Part shown: in pieces, positions 1-6,818 of the stretch
Layout of the letters: the number at the start of each line of letters is the position of its first letter
Position numbering within the stretch: position 1 is the first letter of the stretch
Origin: ANME-2 cluster archaeon
Lineage (GTDB): Archaea > Halobacteriota > Methanosarcinia > Methanosarcinales > Methanocomedenaceae
NCBI GenBank assembly: GCA_023544495.1
Contig: JAMJFV010000078.1
Location: 1-8,498, forward strand
Reading direction: 5' to 3'
DNA length: 8,498 nt
The notes under the pieces: model-generated
The model's input: only the letters and a program-made list of their open reading frames with translations
Database searches by the model: none
Told to the model about the DNA's origin: nothing
Program-made: the position numbers and the translations under genes

Positions 1-1
1 C

Positions 2-90
2 CTTCATACTCTATTTTGCCTTCAACTCTAATTTAGCTTCATACTCTAATTTGGCTTCATACTCTAATTTGTCTTTATACTCTATTTTGC
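2..90. repeat. Five-copy 18-nt tandem repeat
   Basis: Five head-to-tail copies of an 18-nt unit with consensus CTTCATACTCTAATTTGC lie at 2-19, 20-36, 37-54, 55-72 and 73-90. The second copy has lost one base (17 nt). The array may continue left of the window. Read on the minus strand, one frame gives a hexapeptide periodicity close to K-L-E-Y-E-A, like a charged helix. That frame is closed by stops at 101-103 and 11-13 and has no ATG, and the short copy shifts it. On the plus strand a frame is open from position 3 to a TGA at 135-137, which could be the tail of something outside the window. No gene is supported here. Confidence 0.85.
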
Positions 91-104
91 CTGCAAATTG
101 TTAC

Positions 105-209
105 GGTATAATTCCTGCTGATGGCCGGGATACATGAAGAATGCTACAGTTGCCTTATTATCCGCATTTTGCACATCCATAGGACAATAACAGCAGGATA
201 ATATATTAT
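105..209. promoter_or_regulatory. Putative divergent promoter with inverted CAGCAGG elements
   Basis: On the plus strand CAGCAGG (191-197) runs directly into the TATA-like ATAATATATTAT (198-209). On the minus strand the same CAGCAGG (120 down to 114) runs directly into AATTATACC (about 112 down to 104). In archaea the TATA box lies about 25 nt upstream of the transcription start. The right-hand box would therefore start transcription near 229, just ahead of the CitG-like gene. The left-hand box would send a transcript leftward into the 18-nt repeats. The symmetry is visible in the sequence; promoter and operator function are inferred. Confidence 0.4.
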
Positions 210-243
210 CGGATCATAAAATCCAGACAGAATACCGGACCCC

Positions 244-1152
244 GTGCTTATGACCAATAATGATCACCGTATAGCCCAGTATGCCCAGCTTGCCATGATA
301 CTGGAAGTATGTGCCACGCCCAAACCCGGTAATGTGGACCGGGACCATAATTATCCTGACACCCATTTCGAACATTTTCTTGCTTCGGCTGTAAGTGTCT
401 ACCCGGTCATTGAGCAGGCGTCTCAGGACCGCATGGGTATTGGCAGATACATCCATGAGGCCGTGCTTGAAAGCGGCAAATGGCAAAGAGGTGGGAACAC
501 TCATTTCGGCGCTTTTCTGCTGCTCTTACCCCTTGTAATGGCAGCAGGGAAACCTGGGAACATGAACGAAAATACACCTGCAATTTTCCCCGAGTTGAAG
601 AGCAGGACCGTGGAACTGGTGCAAAATACTACTGTGGAGGATGCGGTGGAGGTCTACAGGGCATTTTCAAAAACAGGTGTGAGGGTGAAAGATGTACCTG
701 ATCTTGACCTGAACGATCCGGCTTCAATTGACAACATCAGGAGCAAAGGGACCACATTGTACCAGTTGATGGAAATATCATCTTCATATGACATGATCGC
801 GAGGGAATGGATAGCAGGGTACCCCCTTACCTTTTCATGTGCAAGCAGCATTCTTGAGAAAAAAGAACAGATAAGCATAAATGACGCAGTGGTATGGAGT
901 TTCCTCGAAATACTCGCCGGGAATCCTGATACGTTCATCGGGATAAAGTTTGACAGCTTCACGGCCGGGAAAGTGTCAGCACGGGCAATGGACATCGTTG
1001 ATACTATTGAAGCATCAGGATTTGAGCATGCAAAAGATGCCATCTGCGCCTTTGATGAAGAACTGATACGGGATAGCATAAATCCCGGGTCAACTGCAGA
1101 TATTATCATAGCCGGTCTTTTCGTGGCATTGATGGGGGGACTAAAAATTTGA
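244..1152 (+). CDS. CitG/MdcB-family triphosphoribosyl-dephospho-CoA synthase-like protein
   Basis: This 302-residue cytoplasmic protein is full length for the CitG family (E. coli CitG is about 290). In bacteria such enzymes join ATP and 3'-dephospho-CoA to make the triphosphoribosyl-dephospho-CoA precursor of the citrate or malonate lyase prosthetic group. Family signatures are visible: ATPKPGNVDR near residues 25-34, GGNTHFGAF near the middle of the N-terminal half, and NPGSTAD close to the C-terminus. No lyase subunit is present. The gene overlaps a DUF447 gene by 4 nt, a pairing seen in methanogens and in the tetrahydromethanopterin gene clusters of methylotrophs, so a role in C1-coenzyme synthesis is more likely than lyase maturation. 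The true substrate is unknown. The start may be GTG 244 or ATG 250; neither has a strong ribosome binding site, which fits the short leader predicted from the TATA box at 198-209. Confidence 0.85.
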   Translation: MLMTNNDHRIAQYAQLAMILEVCATPKPGNVDRDHNYPDTHFEHFLASAVSVYPVIEQASQDRMGIGRYIHEAVLESGKWQRGGNTHFGAFLLLLPLVMAAGKPGNMNENTPAIFPELKSRTVELVQNTTVEDAVEVYRAFSKTGVRVKDVPDLDLNDPASIDNIRSKGTTLYQLMEISSSYDMIAREWIAGYPLTFSCASSILEKKEQISINDAVVWSFLEILAGNPDTFIGIKFDSFTAGKVSARAMDIVDTIEASGFEHAKDAICAFDEELIRDSINPGSTADIIIAGLFVALMGGLKI

Positions 1153-1736
1153 ATCCTGAACTTGACAGGTATGGTTTATGGGAGGGTATCAATGAGGTAA
1201 TTGTGACAACAATGTCTCCGGACGGCAGATCAAATGCAGCACCCATAGGTATTATCAGGCGTAACGGTAAGCTCACGGTCAGGGTGTACAGCGGCTCGCA
1301 TACGTATACAAATATTATAGGAACAGGACTTCTTGCAGCTAATATGGTCTACGACCCGGCATTGTTTGTACGCTGCGCATTGTCTGATGTAAGTGAAGAA
1401 GTATTCGAGTTCATAACGACAGACGATGCCAGGAATTTTCCGGTGATTTCAGATTGTTGTGCCTGGATGCTTTTTAACGTGGAACATATCAGTGGCGGTG
1501 GGAACGTGCTGGTGGTTGAATTGAAACCCATAACCGGGATGATCAGGTACCAGGAAATAAGGCCGGTAAATCGAGCTTTCAATGCAATTATCGAAGTCGT
1601 GATTCTCGCCACACGCTACAAGGTTTTCAAAATGGAAAAATATTTAATAGAGATAGAAGCATACAAGTATATCATCCACAAATGTGGAGGGAGTATTGAA
1701 AAAAAAGCGTATGAACTCGTATTCAGGTTATTATAG
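1149..1736 (+). CDS. DUF447 family FMN-binding split-barrel protein
   Basis: This 195-residue protein matches the archaeal DUF447 family over its whole length. Visible family segments are an N-terminal GLWEGINEVIVTT, followed by N-A-A-P-I-G (about residues 25-30), a central R-C-A-L-S-D stretch, and a C-terminal helical part rich in R-x-N-R-A-F and charged residues. Structural-genomics models of relatives show a flavin-reductase-like barrel with bound FMN; the reaction is not known. The TTG start at 1149 is supported by GGGGGGA at 1134-1140, 8 nt upstream, and by the 4-nt overlap (TTGA) with the stop of the CitG-like gene, which suggests translational coupling. The two products probably act in one pathway, plausibly methanopterin- or methanofuran-related; this is inference from gene neighbourhood. 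A second short run of pyrimidines follows the stop, but no clear terminator is seen. Confidence 0.85.
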   Translation: MNPELDRYGLWEGINEVIVTTMSPDGRSNAAPIGIIRRNGKLTVRVYSGSHTYTNIIGTGLLAANMVYDPALFVRCALSDVSEEVFEFITTDDARNFPVISDCCAWMLFNVEHISGGGNVLVVELKPITGMIRYQEIRPVNRAFNAIIEVVILATRYKVFKMEKYLIEIEAYKYIIHKCGGSIEKKAYELVFRLL

Positions 1737-1921
1737 TTTCAATTTTAATATTCCCCTCCAAAAACATTTATGAGATAATAAAAAATAATATAGTAACATA
1801 GTATACATAATAATATAATTAGGTACGAATTGATAAATTATATACACTTTAATTGAATTATATGCAAATTACTTAAATAATATACAGTATTGAATTATAT
1901 AAAAATTATCCTGAATTTGAA
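1737..1921 (+). promoter_or_regulatory. AT-rich promoter region of the signalling cluster
   Basis: This 185-nt spacer is strikingly AT-rich compared with the genes on either side. It holds several TATA-like stretches. The closest to the next gene is TTATATAAAA at 1895-1904, which predicts transcription from about 1925. The 12-mer ATTGAATTATAT occurs exactly at 1852-1863 and 1889-1900. A looser relative (ATTGATAAATTATATA) lies at 1829-1844. Repeated copies of this kind next to a TATA box could be regulator sites or simply stacked core promoters. No open reading frame or RNA gene was recognised here. Confidence 0.55.
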
Positions 1922-2308
1922 ATGACAAAAGGTGGAATAAACTTGACTACAACAACCGAAATGCTCCGGGAGATCCTTGCCAACCTGACATATTTCGGAA
2001 GTATTGAAGCATGTGCAATTGCCAGCCGTGATGGTTTATTAATGAGTTCAAATATGCCTGAGGGTGAAGTGGGGGAAACATTTGCCGCAATGTCAGCTAC
2101 CATGCTGGGTGCTGCTGAAACAGCTGCAAGTGAACTTAATAAAGGAGTGCCGAGTCGAGTGATTGTTGAATCGAAAACAGGTAAATTAATTTGCATGGGT
2201 GCAGGACCAAAGGCACTGCTTGTTGCCATGACCGATCAAGATGCAGGACTCGGTTTGATCCTGGTAGAACTTGATAAAGCTGTTGACAAGATCAAAGAAA
2301 TAATTTAG
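1922..2308 (+). CDS. Roadblock/LC7 domain protein
   Basis: This small cytoplasmic protein (128 residues from ATG 1922, or 121 from the better supported TTG 1943) is a single Roadblock/LC7 domain. The family pattern is visible: an N-terminal helix (TEMLREILANL), a strand with the turn ASRDGLLMSS, a long alanine-rich helix (ETFAAMSATMLGAAETAASEL), a strand pair (RVIVESKTGKLICMGAGPKALLVAMTD), and a C-terminal helix (ELDKAVDKIKEI). Such domains form dimers and in bacteria and eukaryotes regulate small GTPases of the MglA/Rag type. No GTPase is encoded in this window. The gene is first in the signalling cluster and ends 7 nt before the KaiC-like gene, so a KaiC partner or regulator role is the natural inference. 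Confidence 0.88.
   Translation: MTKGGINLTTTTEMLREILANLTYFGSIEACAIASRDGLLMSSNMPEGEVGETFAAMSATMLGAAETAASELNKGVPSRVIVESKTGKLICMGAGPKALLVAMTDQDAGLGLILVELDKAVDKIKEII
1931..1935 (+). promoter_or_regulatory. Ribosome binding site deciding the Roadblock start
   Basis: GGTGG lies 7 nt before the in-frame TTG at 1943, the usual archaeal spacing. The ATG at 1922 has no such site. The TATA box at 1895-1904 would also place the transcript start at about 1925, downstream of that ATG. Confidence 0.55.
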
Positions 2309-2315
2309 GATATAT

Positions 2316-3764
2316 ATGAAACAAGTAATATCAGGAATTTCCGGGCTTGATGAAATACTTGGTGAAGGTTTTACCAGGCCGTCTACTGTTCTTATAGGTG
2401 GGATAATGGGCACAGGAAAGACAACATTTACCATGCAGAGCCTTTTCAATGCAGCAAGGGAAGATGAGATCTGCATGTACATTACTGCGATATCCGAACC
2501 CATTGCGATGATAAACAATTTCATGTCGCGATTCAGTTTTTACAGTATTTCATTGATGGGAAAGGGTAACATAAAGTACGTACCACTTGGCCCGGAGCAG
2601 ATCAAAAAGGGTAATTCAGCTATTATACAGGAGATCGAACGTAACATTGAGATAATCAAACCGGACCGCATTGCCATTGATCCGGTGAATGTACTTACAA
2701 GCTGGATGGATAGCCAGGAAAAACGGGAATTCTATTATAATCTATTTAATAAAATGAAAGGGTGGAATTCATTGGTACTGATTACCGGTGAATTATCTGA
2801 TGAAAATATTTTGAAAGACGAGATCAGTTACATTGCAGATGGTGTCATCCTCCTATCAAATGATCAATTGAGAAACAAACGAGTGAGACATCTGGAAGTA
2901 CTCAAAATGAGGGGGCAGAAGTATTTGTCCGGAAAACATTCATTTGAGATCACTGATGACGGCCTGGAGATTTATCCATCGCTGCATCCTTATACAAGAG
3001 AACTATTGACATATGAACATGTTCCCACTGGAATAAAAGGACTGGATAAAATGACCGATGGTGGCTTTATCCGGGGCAGTAATGTACTGGTGAGCGGTGG
3101 GAGCGGAACCGGAAAGACTTTGATGGGGCTCCAATTCATTGCAGATGGTGCAAATATAGGTGAACCAGGAGTCTTTGTCAGTTTTGAAGAGGACCCGGTA
3201 CTGCTTCGGAATAATGCAGCAAGCTTTGGCTGGAACCTCGAAAAACTGGAAGCGGATGGTTTACTGAGAATACTATATTCAAATATAGATCAACTTGATG
3301 TGAACAGGGTGGCTCTTGAGATTAAAGATATCATAGAAGAATTGGATGTCAAACGTGTGGTCCTTGACGGAGTCAATAATTTGCGGGTTGCACTTCGGGA
3401 TGATTTGGGTCTGAGTGAATATATATCTATCCTGTCAAGGTATTTCTCGTCCAGGAACATCATCTCAGTGTTCACGAATGAGACGTCAGAACTTATGGGC
3501 TCGTCCACCATCACAGGAAATAGAACATCTGTTGTCATGGACAGCATCATATTGTTAAGATATGTAGAAATCCAAAGCGAAATGAAGAAAACCATATCTG
3601 TCCTGAAAATGAGGGGCAGTAACCATGATAAAGAGATCAGGGAACTTGTTATCAATAACAATGGTATTGAAATCAAACTACCATTTACTGAATATTCCGG
3701 TTTGATGTCGGGTAATCCTGTAAAATCTCCATCACAGGCTTTTGTGGAAGCATTTAAAAAATAA
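2316..3764 (+). CDS. Two-domain KaiC-like RecA-fold ATPase
   Basis: This 482-residue protein has two tandem KaiC domains (about 1-225 and 235-465) and a short tail, close to the domain plan of cyanobacterial KaiC. Domain I has Walker A G-I-M-G-T-G-K-T (29-36) and Walker B ending at D122. Domain II has Walker A G-G-S-G-T-G-K-T (261-268) and Walker B ending at D351. Both carry the K-M-R-G motif after the core. Domain II keeps the paired catalytic glutamates (S-F-E-E-D-P, E291/E292). At the same spacing, domain I has I59-S60, so it probably binds ATP without hydrolysing it well. In the region matching KaiC's phosphorylation sites the protein reads T-S-V, so S405 matches Ser431 and V406 replaces Thr432. 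The start ATG has AGGA 5 nt upstream. KaiC-like proteins are proposed signalling hubs in archaea. No kaiA or kaiB is present, so a clock role is not implied. Confidence 0.92.
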   Translation: MKQVISGISGLDEILGEGFTRPSTVLIGGIMGTGKTTFTMQSLFNAAREDEICMYITAISEPIAMINNFMSRFSFYSISLMGKGNIKYVPLGPEQIKKGNSAIIQEIERNIEIIKPDRIAIDPVNVLTSWMDSQEKREFYYNLFNKMKGWNSLVLITGELSDENILKDEISYIADGVILLSNDQLRNKRVRHLEVLKMRGQKYLSGKHSFEITDDGLEIYPSLHPYTRELLTYEHVPTGIKGLDKMTDGGFIRGSNVLVSGGSGTGKTLMGLQFIADGANIGEPGVFVSFEEDPVLLRNNAASFGWNLEKLEADGLLRILYSNIDQLDVNRVALEIKDIIEELDVKRVVLDGVNNLRVALRDDLGLSEYISILSRYFSSRNIISVFTNETSELMGSSTITGNRTSVVMDSIILLRYVEIQSEMKKTISVLKMRGSNHDKEIRELVINNNGIEIKLPFTEYSGLMSGNPVKSPSQAFVEAFKK

Positions 3765-3779
3765 CGTATCGTTGGACGG

Positions 3780-4088
3780 GTGATAAGAGTGAACTATCTT
3801 ATGTTAACTGAGTTGCTTCATATTTATAATTGGATACTGATAAGTATAGTGATCCTTATTACCGGTATGATCGGTTATTTTTATCAGAAAAAATTCAACA
3901 TCAAAACCAATTATTATTTATTTATTCTATCTGCTGTTCTTACGTTAAGTGTGTTCCTGCATGGGGGCAATTTTCTATATTTATTTAGTGTAGATTATGC
4001 ATTGATTGAATTTATCGAGATGATAGGCATATGGATAGCGGCATTGTTAACATTAAAATTATATAAAGTTATGACAGGAGCCATGTAA
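3780..4088 (+). CDS. Small three-helix membrane protein, unknown function
   Basis: I do not recognise this family. The protein is about 100 residues long and mostly membrane. Three hydrophobic segments lie at about 17-36, 45-70 and 78-95. A basic loop (Y-Q-K-K-F-N-I-K) sits between the first two, and a short L-K-L-Y-K end follows the third, so positive-inside topology predicts the first loop and the C-terminus in the cytoplasm. GTG 3780 gives 102 residues, but GGTGAT at 3779-3784 is a good ribosome binding site for GTG 3789 (99 residues); ATG 3801 is another option. The stop overlaps the next start by 1 nt (TAATG). Placement between a KaiC-like ATPase and a sensor kinase suggests a membrane anchor or sensor subunit for the cluster. 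It resembles the next protein in topology and in a K-x-x-YY-x-F-I pattern before helix 2. Confidence 0.7.
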   Translation: MIRVNYLMLTELLHIYNWILISIVILITGMIGYFYQKKFNIKTNYYLFILSAVLTLSVFLHGGNFLYLFSVDYALIEFIEMIGIWIAALLTLKLYKVMTGAM

Positions 4089-4414
4089 TGCATAATTTCG
4101 TAGTATTGCTGTTGGCCGGGTTTTCCATTAGTGCCCTTTTCGTAATAGTGTATGTGTTATATTATCTCAGCCGGCGTCTGGGCGAAGCTCTGCAGATGAA
4201 ACCGTATTATTACTTTTTTATTATAGGTGGTATCTTAATTTTCATTTCCTGGATGACAAATTTGATACTAATTATCAATCAATCATATCTCCAGGATATT
4301 GAATTCGTGAAGTACTTATTCATAGAAAAATTGATTTTATCATTGGGTCTGACATCGTGTTTGTTACCGACTTTGAAATACTGGGGATGGCTGATAAAAG
4401 AGATTTCTAATTGA
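4088..4414 (+). CDS. Second small three-helix membrane protein, unknown function
   Basis: This unrecognised 108-residue protein has hydrophobic segments at about 4-27, 40-64 and 80-98. A basic loop (S-R-R-L) lies after helix 1, and an M-K-P-Y-Y-Y-F-F-I run enters helix 2. The helix arrangement, the tyrosine pair before helix 2, an acidic patch before helix 3 and a final L-K-Y-W echo the preceding gene, so the two may be diverged duplicates acting as a heterodimer. The start ATG 4088 overlaps the upstream TAA and has AGGAG at 4076-4080, 7 nt away. Its TGA overlaps the kinase ATG 4414 by 1 nt. This tight packing implies matched production with the histidine kinase and a membrane complex with it; the function itself cannot be read from sequence. 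Confidence 0.72.
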   Translation: MHNFVVLLLAGFSISALFVIVYVLYYLSRRLGEALQMKPYYYFFIIGGILIFISWMTNLILIINQSYLQDIEFVKYLFIEKLILSLGLTSCLLPTLKYWGWLIKEISN

Positions 4415-6777
4415 TGAACATGAGGAAGATATGGGAGACATCTATCAGTAAAAGACTTGCAGTTTCATTTTTAATAATTGTGTTTGCTTCTTTTCTCATA
4501 GCTGGTGGAGTAGGATTCTATTTATTCAATAATATGGTACAAACAACCATCCAGCACGATGTTGAACATGACCTGGATGCGGCGAATGTCATATTTCAGA
4601 CCCAGTTAACTGATACAGCAAAGGTTGTGGAGTATTCTTCATGTAATTCACGAATACGTGATCCTCTCATCAACAATGATCATGCAGCCCTTCGCCAGGG
4701 ACTTTTTTCCCTCTACAATGAACACTTCAACGATACGATCGACATTCTTACCGTTACTGATAACCATGGAATAGTGGTTGCCAGGGCCAGAAATCCTGCA
4801 ATGTTCGGGGATTCAATGGAAAATAATCCTCTCATCGGGCATGCATTAATGGGTGAAATGGTTTCGTCTGTGGAAATAATAAGTCGTGAGGGACTTCTTA
4901 AAGAGAGTGAATTTCTTGCTGACCAGGCATTTATGGAATTCACCAACACCCCTAAAGCAAAACCCCGGAGCAATAACTACTCAACTTCAGGTATGGTAAT
5001 GATGGCGGCCACACCCATATATGACGACGACGGCAACCTGGCAGGCGTACTGTACGGAGCAGACCTGATAAACCGTGATTACAGGATTGTTGACCTGATA
5101 AAGGACGCTTTATATTCGCACGAAGTGTACGATGGATTGGATGTGGGGACGGTGACTATCTTCCAGGACGATTTCAGGATTTCCACGAATGTTTTAACAT
5201 ATGAAGGGAAAAGGGCCATTACCACCAGGGTATCGCAGGAGGTCAATGAGGCGGTGCTGGAAAGAGGGGAACCATGGAACGACAGGGCTTTTGTTGTGAA
5301 TTCATGGTATGTTACTGCCTATGAACCGATACGCAATCTTGATGGCGATATCATAGGTATATTGTACGTGGGTATACTTGAGCAGCCATATATTGATGCG
5401 GGATATAAGATACTGTTGGTGTATGTTGGTTTCCTGCTATTGGGTTTTTTGATATCCATGCTTATCTCACGATATTTTACCAGGTCGATCATCAGCCCTA
5501 TTAATAATTTGATCGAAGGCACTGAAGCAATAGCGAAAGGAAAGTTCAAAGGTTTAACTGTAAGCACGAATGATGAAATTGGAAAACTCTCGACTGCGTT
5601 TAATGACATGGCTGTGGAATTACAGAAGACGATAGCCGAACTGATCTTATCCAAGAATGAAGTAGAGACCGTATTTGAAAGTATCAGCGATGTTGCCAGC
5701 GCCCTGGATAAGGATATGAAGATCACCTATGCAAATAGACTGGCAAAAGACCAATATGGCGAAGATATCATTGGAAAAATTTGTTTTCAGGTATTCGAAG
5801 AAAGAAGTGATGTGTGTGACGATTGCCCTGCAATTATATCAATGGATACTGGAAGCATCACACGGACAGTCCATATTAGATCCAATGAGTCTGGTGTTTC
5901 TTCTTATTTAGAGATTACAGGTTCACCATTGAGGGATGAACAGGACAACATTAAAGGCACGGTAATGATACGCAGGGATGTTACTGAGCAAAAGATACTT
6001 GAAAACGAATTAAGGAAATCATATATGAATCTTGAGATTGCTTATAAAGAACTTAAACAAGTTGATACAATGAAAGCTGAACTGGTTGCCAATATATCTC
6101 ATGAAATACGTACGCCATTGACTTCTATCAGGGGATATGCTGAATTGTTACTGGACGGCACATTGGGCCAGACCACGGATCAGCAGCTCAAGAGCATGAA
6201 AGTTGTGATCAGAAATGTTGACAGATTGACACGGATGATATCGAACGTGCTGGACCTGTCCAGGTTTGACCAGCAGGAACGAGTGGTCAGGGAAGTTCGA
6301 TTAAAGGAGATAATCAAACATGCTGTCGATGATTTAGAGAATGAAATAACTGATAAGAGTATCGGTGTAACAGTTGAAGTGTCGGATTACCTGATACTTG
6401 AGTGTGATCCCGATGCACTGGAACAGGTGTTCATTAATCTGATGGGAAATGCTATAAAATTCACCAATAAAGGTGGTAGTGCAACGATAAAGGCATATTT
6501 CGAGGACAAACACCACATCCATATCGAAGTTATTGATACCGGGGTTGGAATTCCCGAGGATCAATTTGAGCTGGTATTTGATAGGTTTTACCAGATAGAT
6601 GCCAGTTCAACCCGAAAGTACGGGGGGACCGGCCTGGGACTTGCTATAACCAAGAAGATAGTGGAATGGCATATAGGGACCATATGGGTGCGGAACAAGC
6701 CGGACGGTTGCACTGGAAGTGTTTTCCATATTATTCTGCCAGTAAAACATAGGGATGAAATATATAGCTATAAATAA
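4414..6777 (+). CDS. Membrane sensor histidine kinase, Cache-HAMP-PAS-HisKA-HATPase
   Basis: Numbered from ATG 4414 (787 residues; a TTG at 4411 is also in frame). TM helix 1 lies at about 15-38. The extracellular region (about 40-330) resembles the Cache_3-Cache_2 fusion, with a typical second half (T-I-F-Q-D-D-F-R-I-S-T-N, then Y-V-T-A-Y-E-P-I). TM helix 2 is at about 334-353, HAMP at 354-405 and PAS at about 415-535. HisKA carries S-H-E-I-R-T-P-L with phospho-accepting H563. HATPase_c has its N box around N679, G1 D-T-G-V-G-I-P at 708-714 and G2 G-G-T-G-L-G-L-A at 737-744. All catalytic boxes are intact and there is no receiver domain. The PAS holds C457, C468 and C471 in C-x10-C-x2-C-P spacing, a possible redox or metal site. 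The likely partner is the receiver gene 41 nt downstream. The ligand is unknown; Cache domains usually bind small extracellular molecules. Confidence 0.93.
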   Translation: MNMRKIWETSISKRLAVSFLIIVFASFLIAGGVGFYLFNNMVQTTIQHDVEHDLDAANVIFQTQLTDTAKVVEYSSCNSRIRDPLINNDHAALRQGLFSLYNEHFNDTIDILTVTDNHGIVVARARNPAMFGDSMENNPLIGHALMGEMVSSVEIISREGLLKESEFLADQAFMEFTNTPKAKPRSNNYSTSGMVMMAATPIYDDDGNLAGVLYGADLINRDYRIVDLIKDALYSHEVYDGLDVGTVTIFQDDFRISTNVLTYEGKRAITTRVSQEVNEAVLERGEPWNDRAFVVNSWYVTAYEPIRNLDGDIIGILYVGILEQPYIDAGYKILLVYVGFLLLGFLISMLISRYFTRSIISPINNLIEGTEAIAKGKFKGLTVSTNDEIGKLSTAFNDMAVELQKTIAELILSKNEVETVFESISDVASALDKDMKITYANRLAKDQYGEDIIGKICFQVFEERSDVCDDCPAIISMDTGSITRTVHIRSNESGVSSYLEITGSPLRDEQDNIKGTVMIRRDVTEQKILENELRKSYMNLEIAYKELKQVDTMKAELVANISHEIRTPLTSIRGYAELLLDGTLGQTTDQQLKSMKVVIRNVDRLTRMISNVLDLSRFDQQERVVREVRLKEIIKHAVDDLENEITDKSIGVTVEVSDYLILECDPDALEQVFINLMGNAIKFTNKGGSATIKAYFEDKHHIHIEVIDTGVGIPEDQFELVFDRFYQIDASSTRKYGGTGLGLAITKKIVEWHIGTIWVRNKPDGCTGSVFHIILPVKHRDEIYSYK

Positions 6778-6804
6778 TATGAACTTAAGAAATAGATACA
6801 AGCC

Positions 6805-6811
6805 GGAGGAG
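6805..6811 (+). promoter_or_regulatory. Strong ribosome binding site for the receiver protein
   Basis: GGAGGAG lies 7 nt before the TTG at 6819 and decides that start: the next codons give the canonical A-K-I-L-I-V-D-D of a receiver domain. It is the strongest such site in the cluster, consistent with the receiver being made in excess over its kinase. Confidence 0.75.
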
Positions 6812-6818
6812 AATTTTT

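Noticed and set aside
2..90. CRISPR array
   Set aside because: The 18-nt units are directly adjacent with no spacers.
13..100. Minus-strand hexapeptide repeat frame (K-L-E-Y-E-A type)
   Set aside because: Bounded by stops, about 29 codons, no ATG/GTG/TTG start at the right place.
3..137. Open plus-strand frame through the 18-nt repeats ending at TGA 135-137
   Set aside because: No start codon in the window, low-complexity content and a 1-nt irregularity between copies; it could only be the tail of an unseen gene.
654..1109. Long minus-strand frame opposite the CitG-like gene
   Set aside because: Antisense shadow; the plus-strand gene has clear family motifs and no independent signals support the opposite frame. 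The same applies to minus-strand frames opposite the KaiC, kinase and tyrS genes.
2316..3764. Circadian clock KaiC
   Set aside because: No KaiA or KaiB nearby, one phosphosite replaced by valine and probably inactive domain I; a general KaiC-family signalling ATPase is the safer call.
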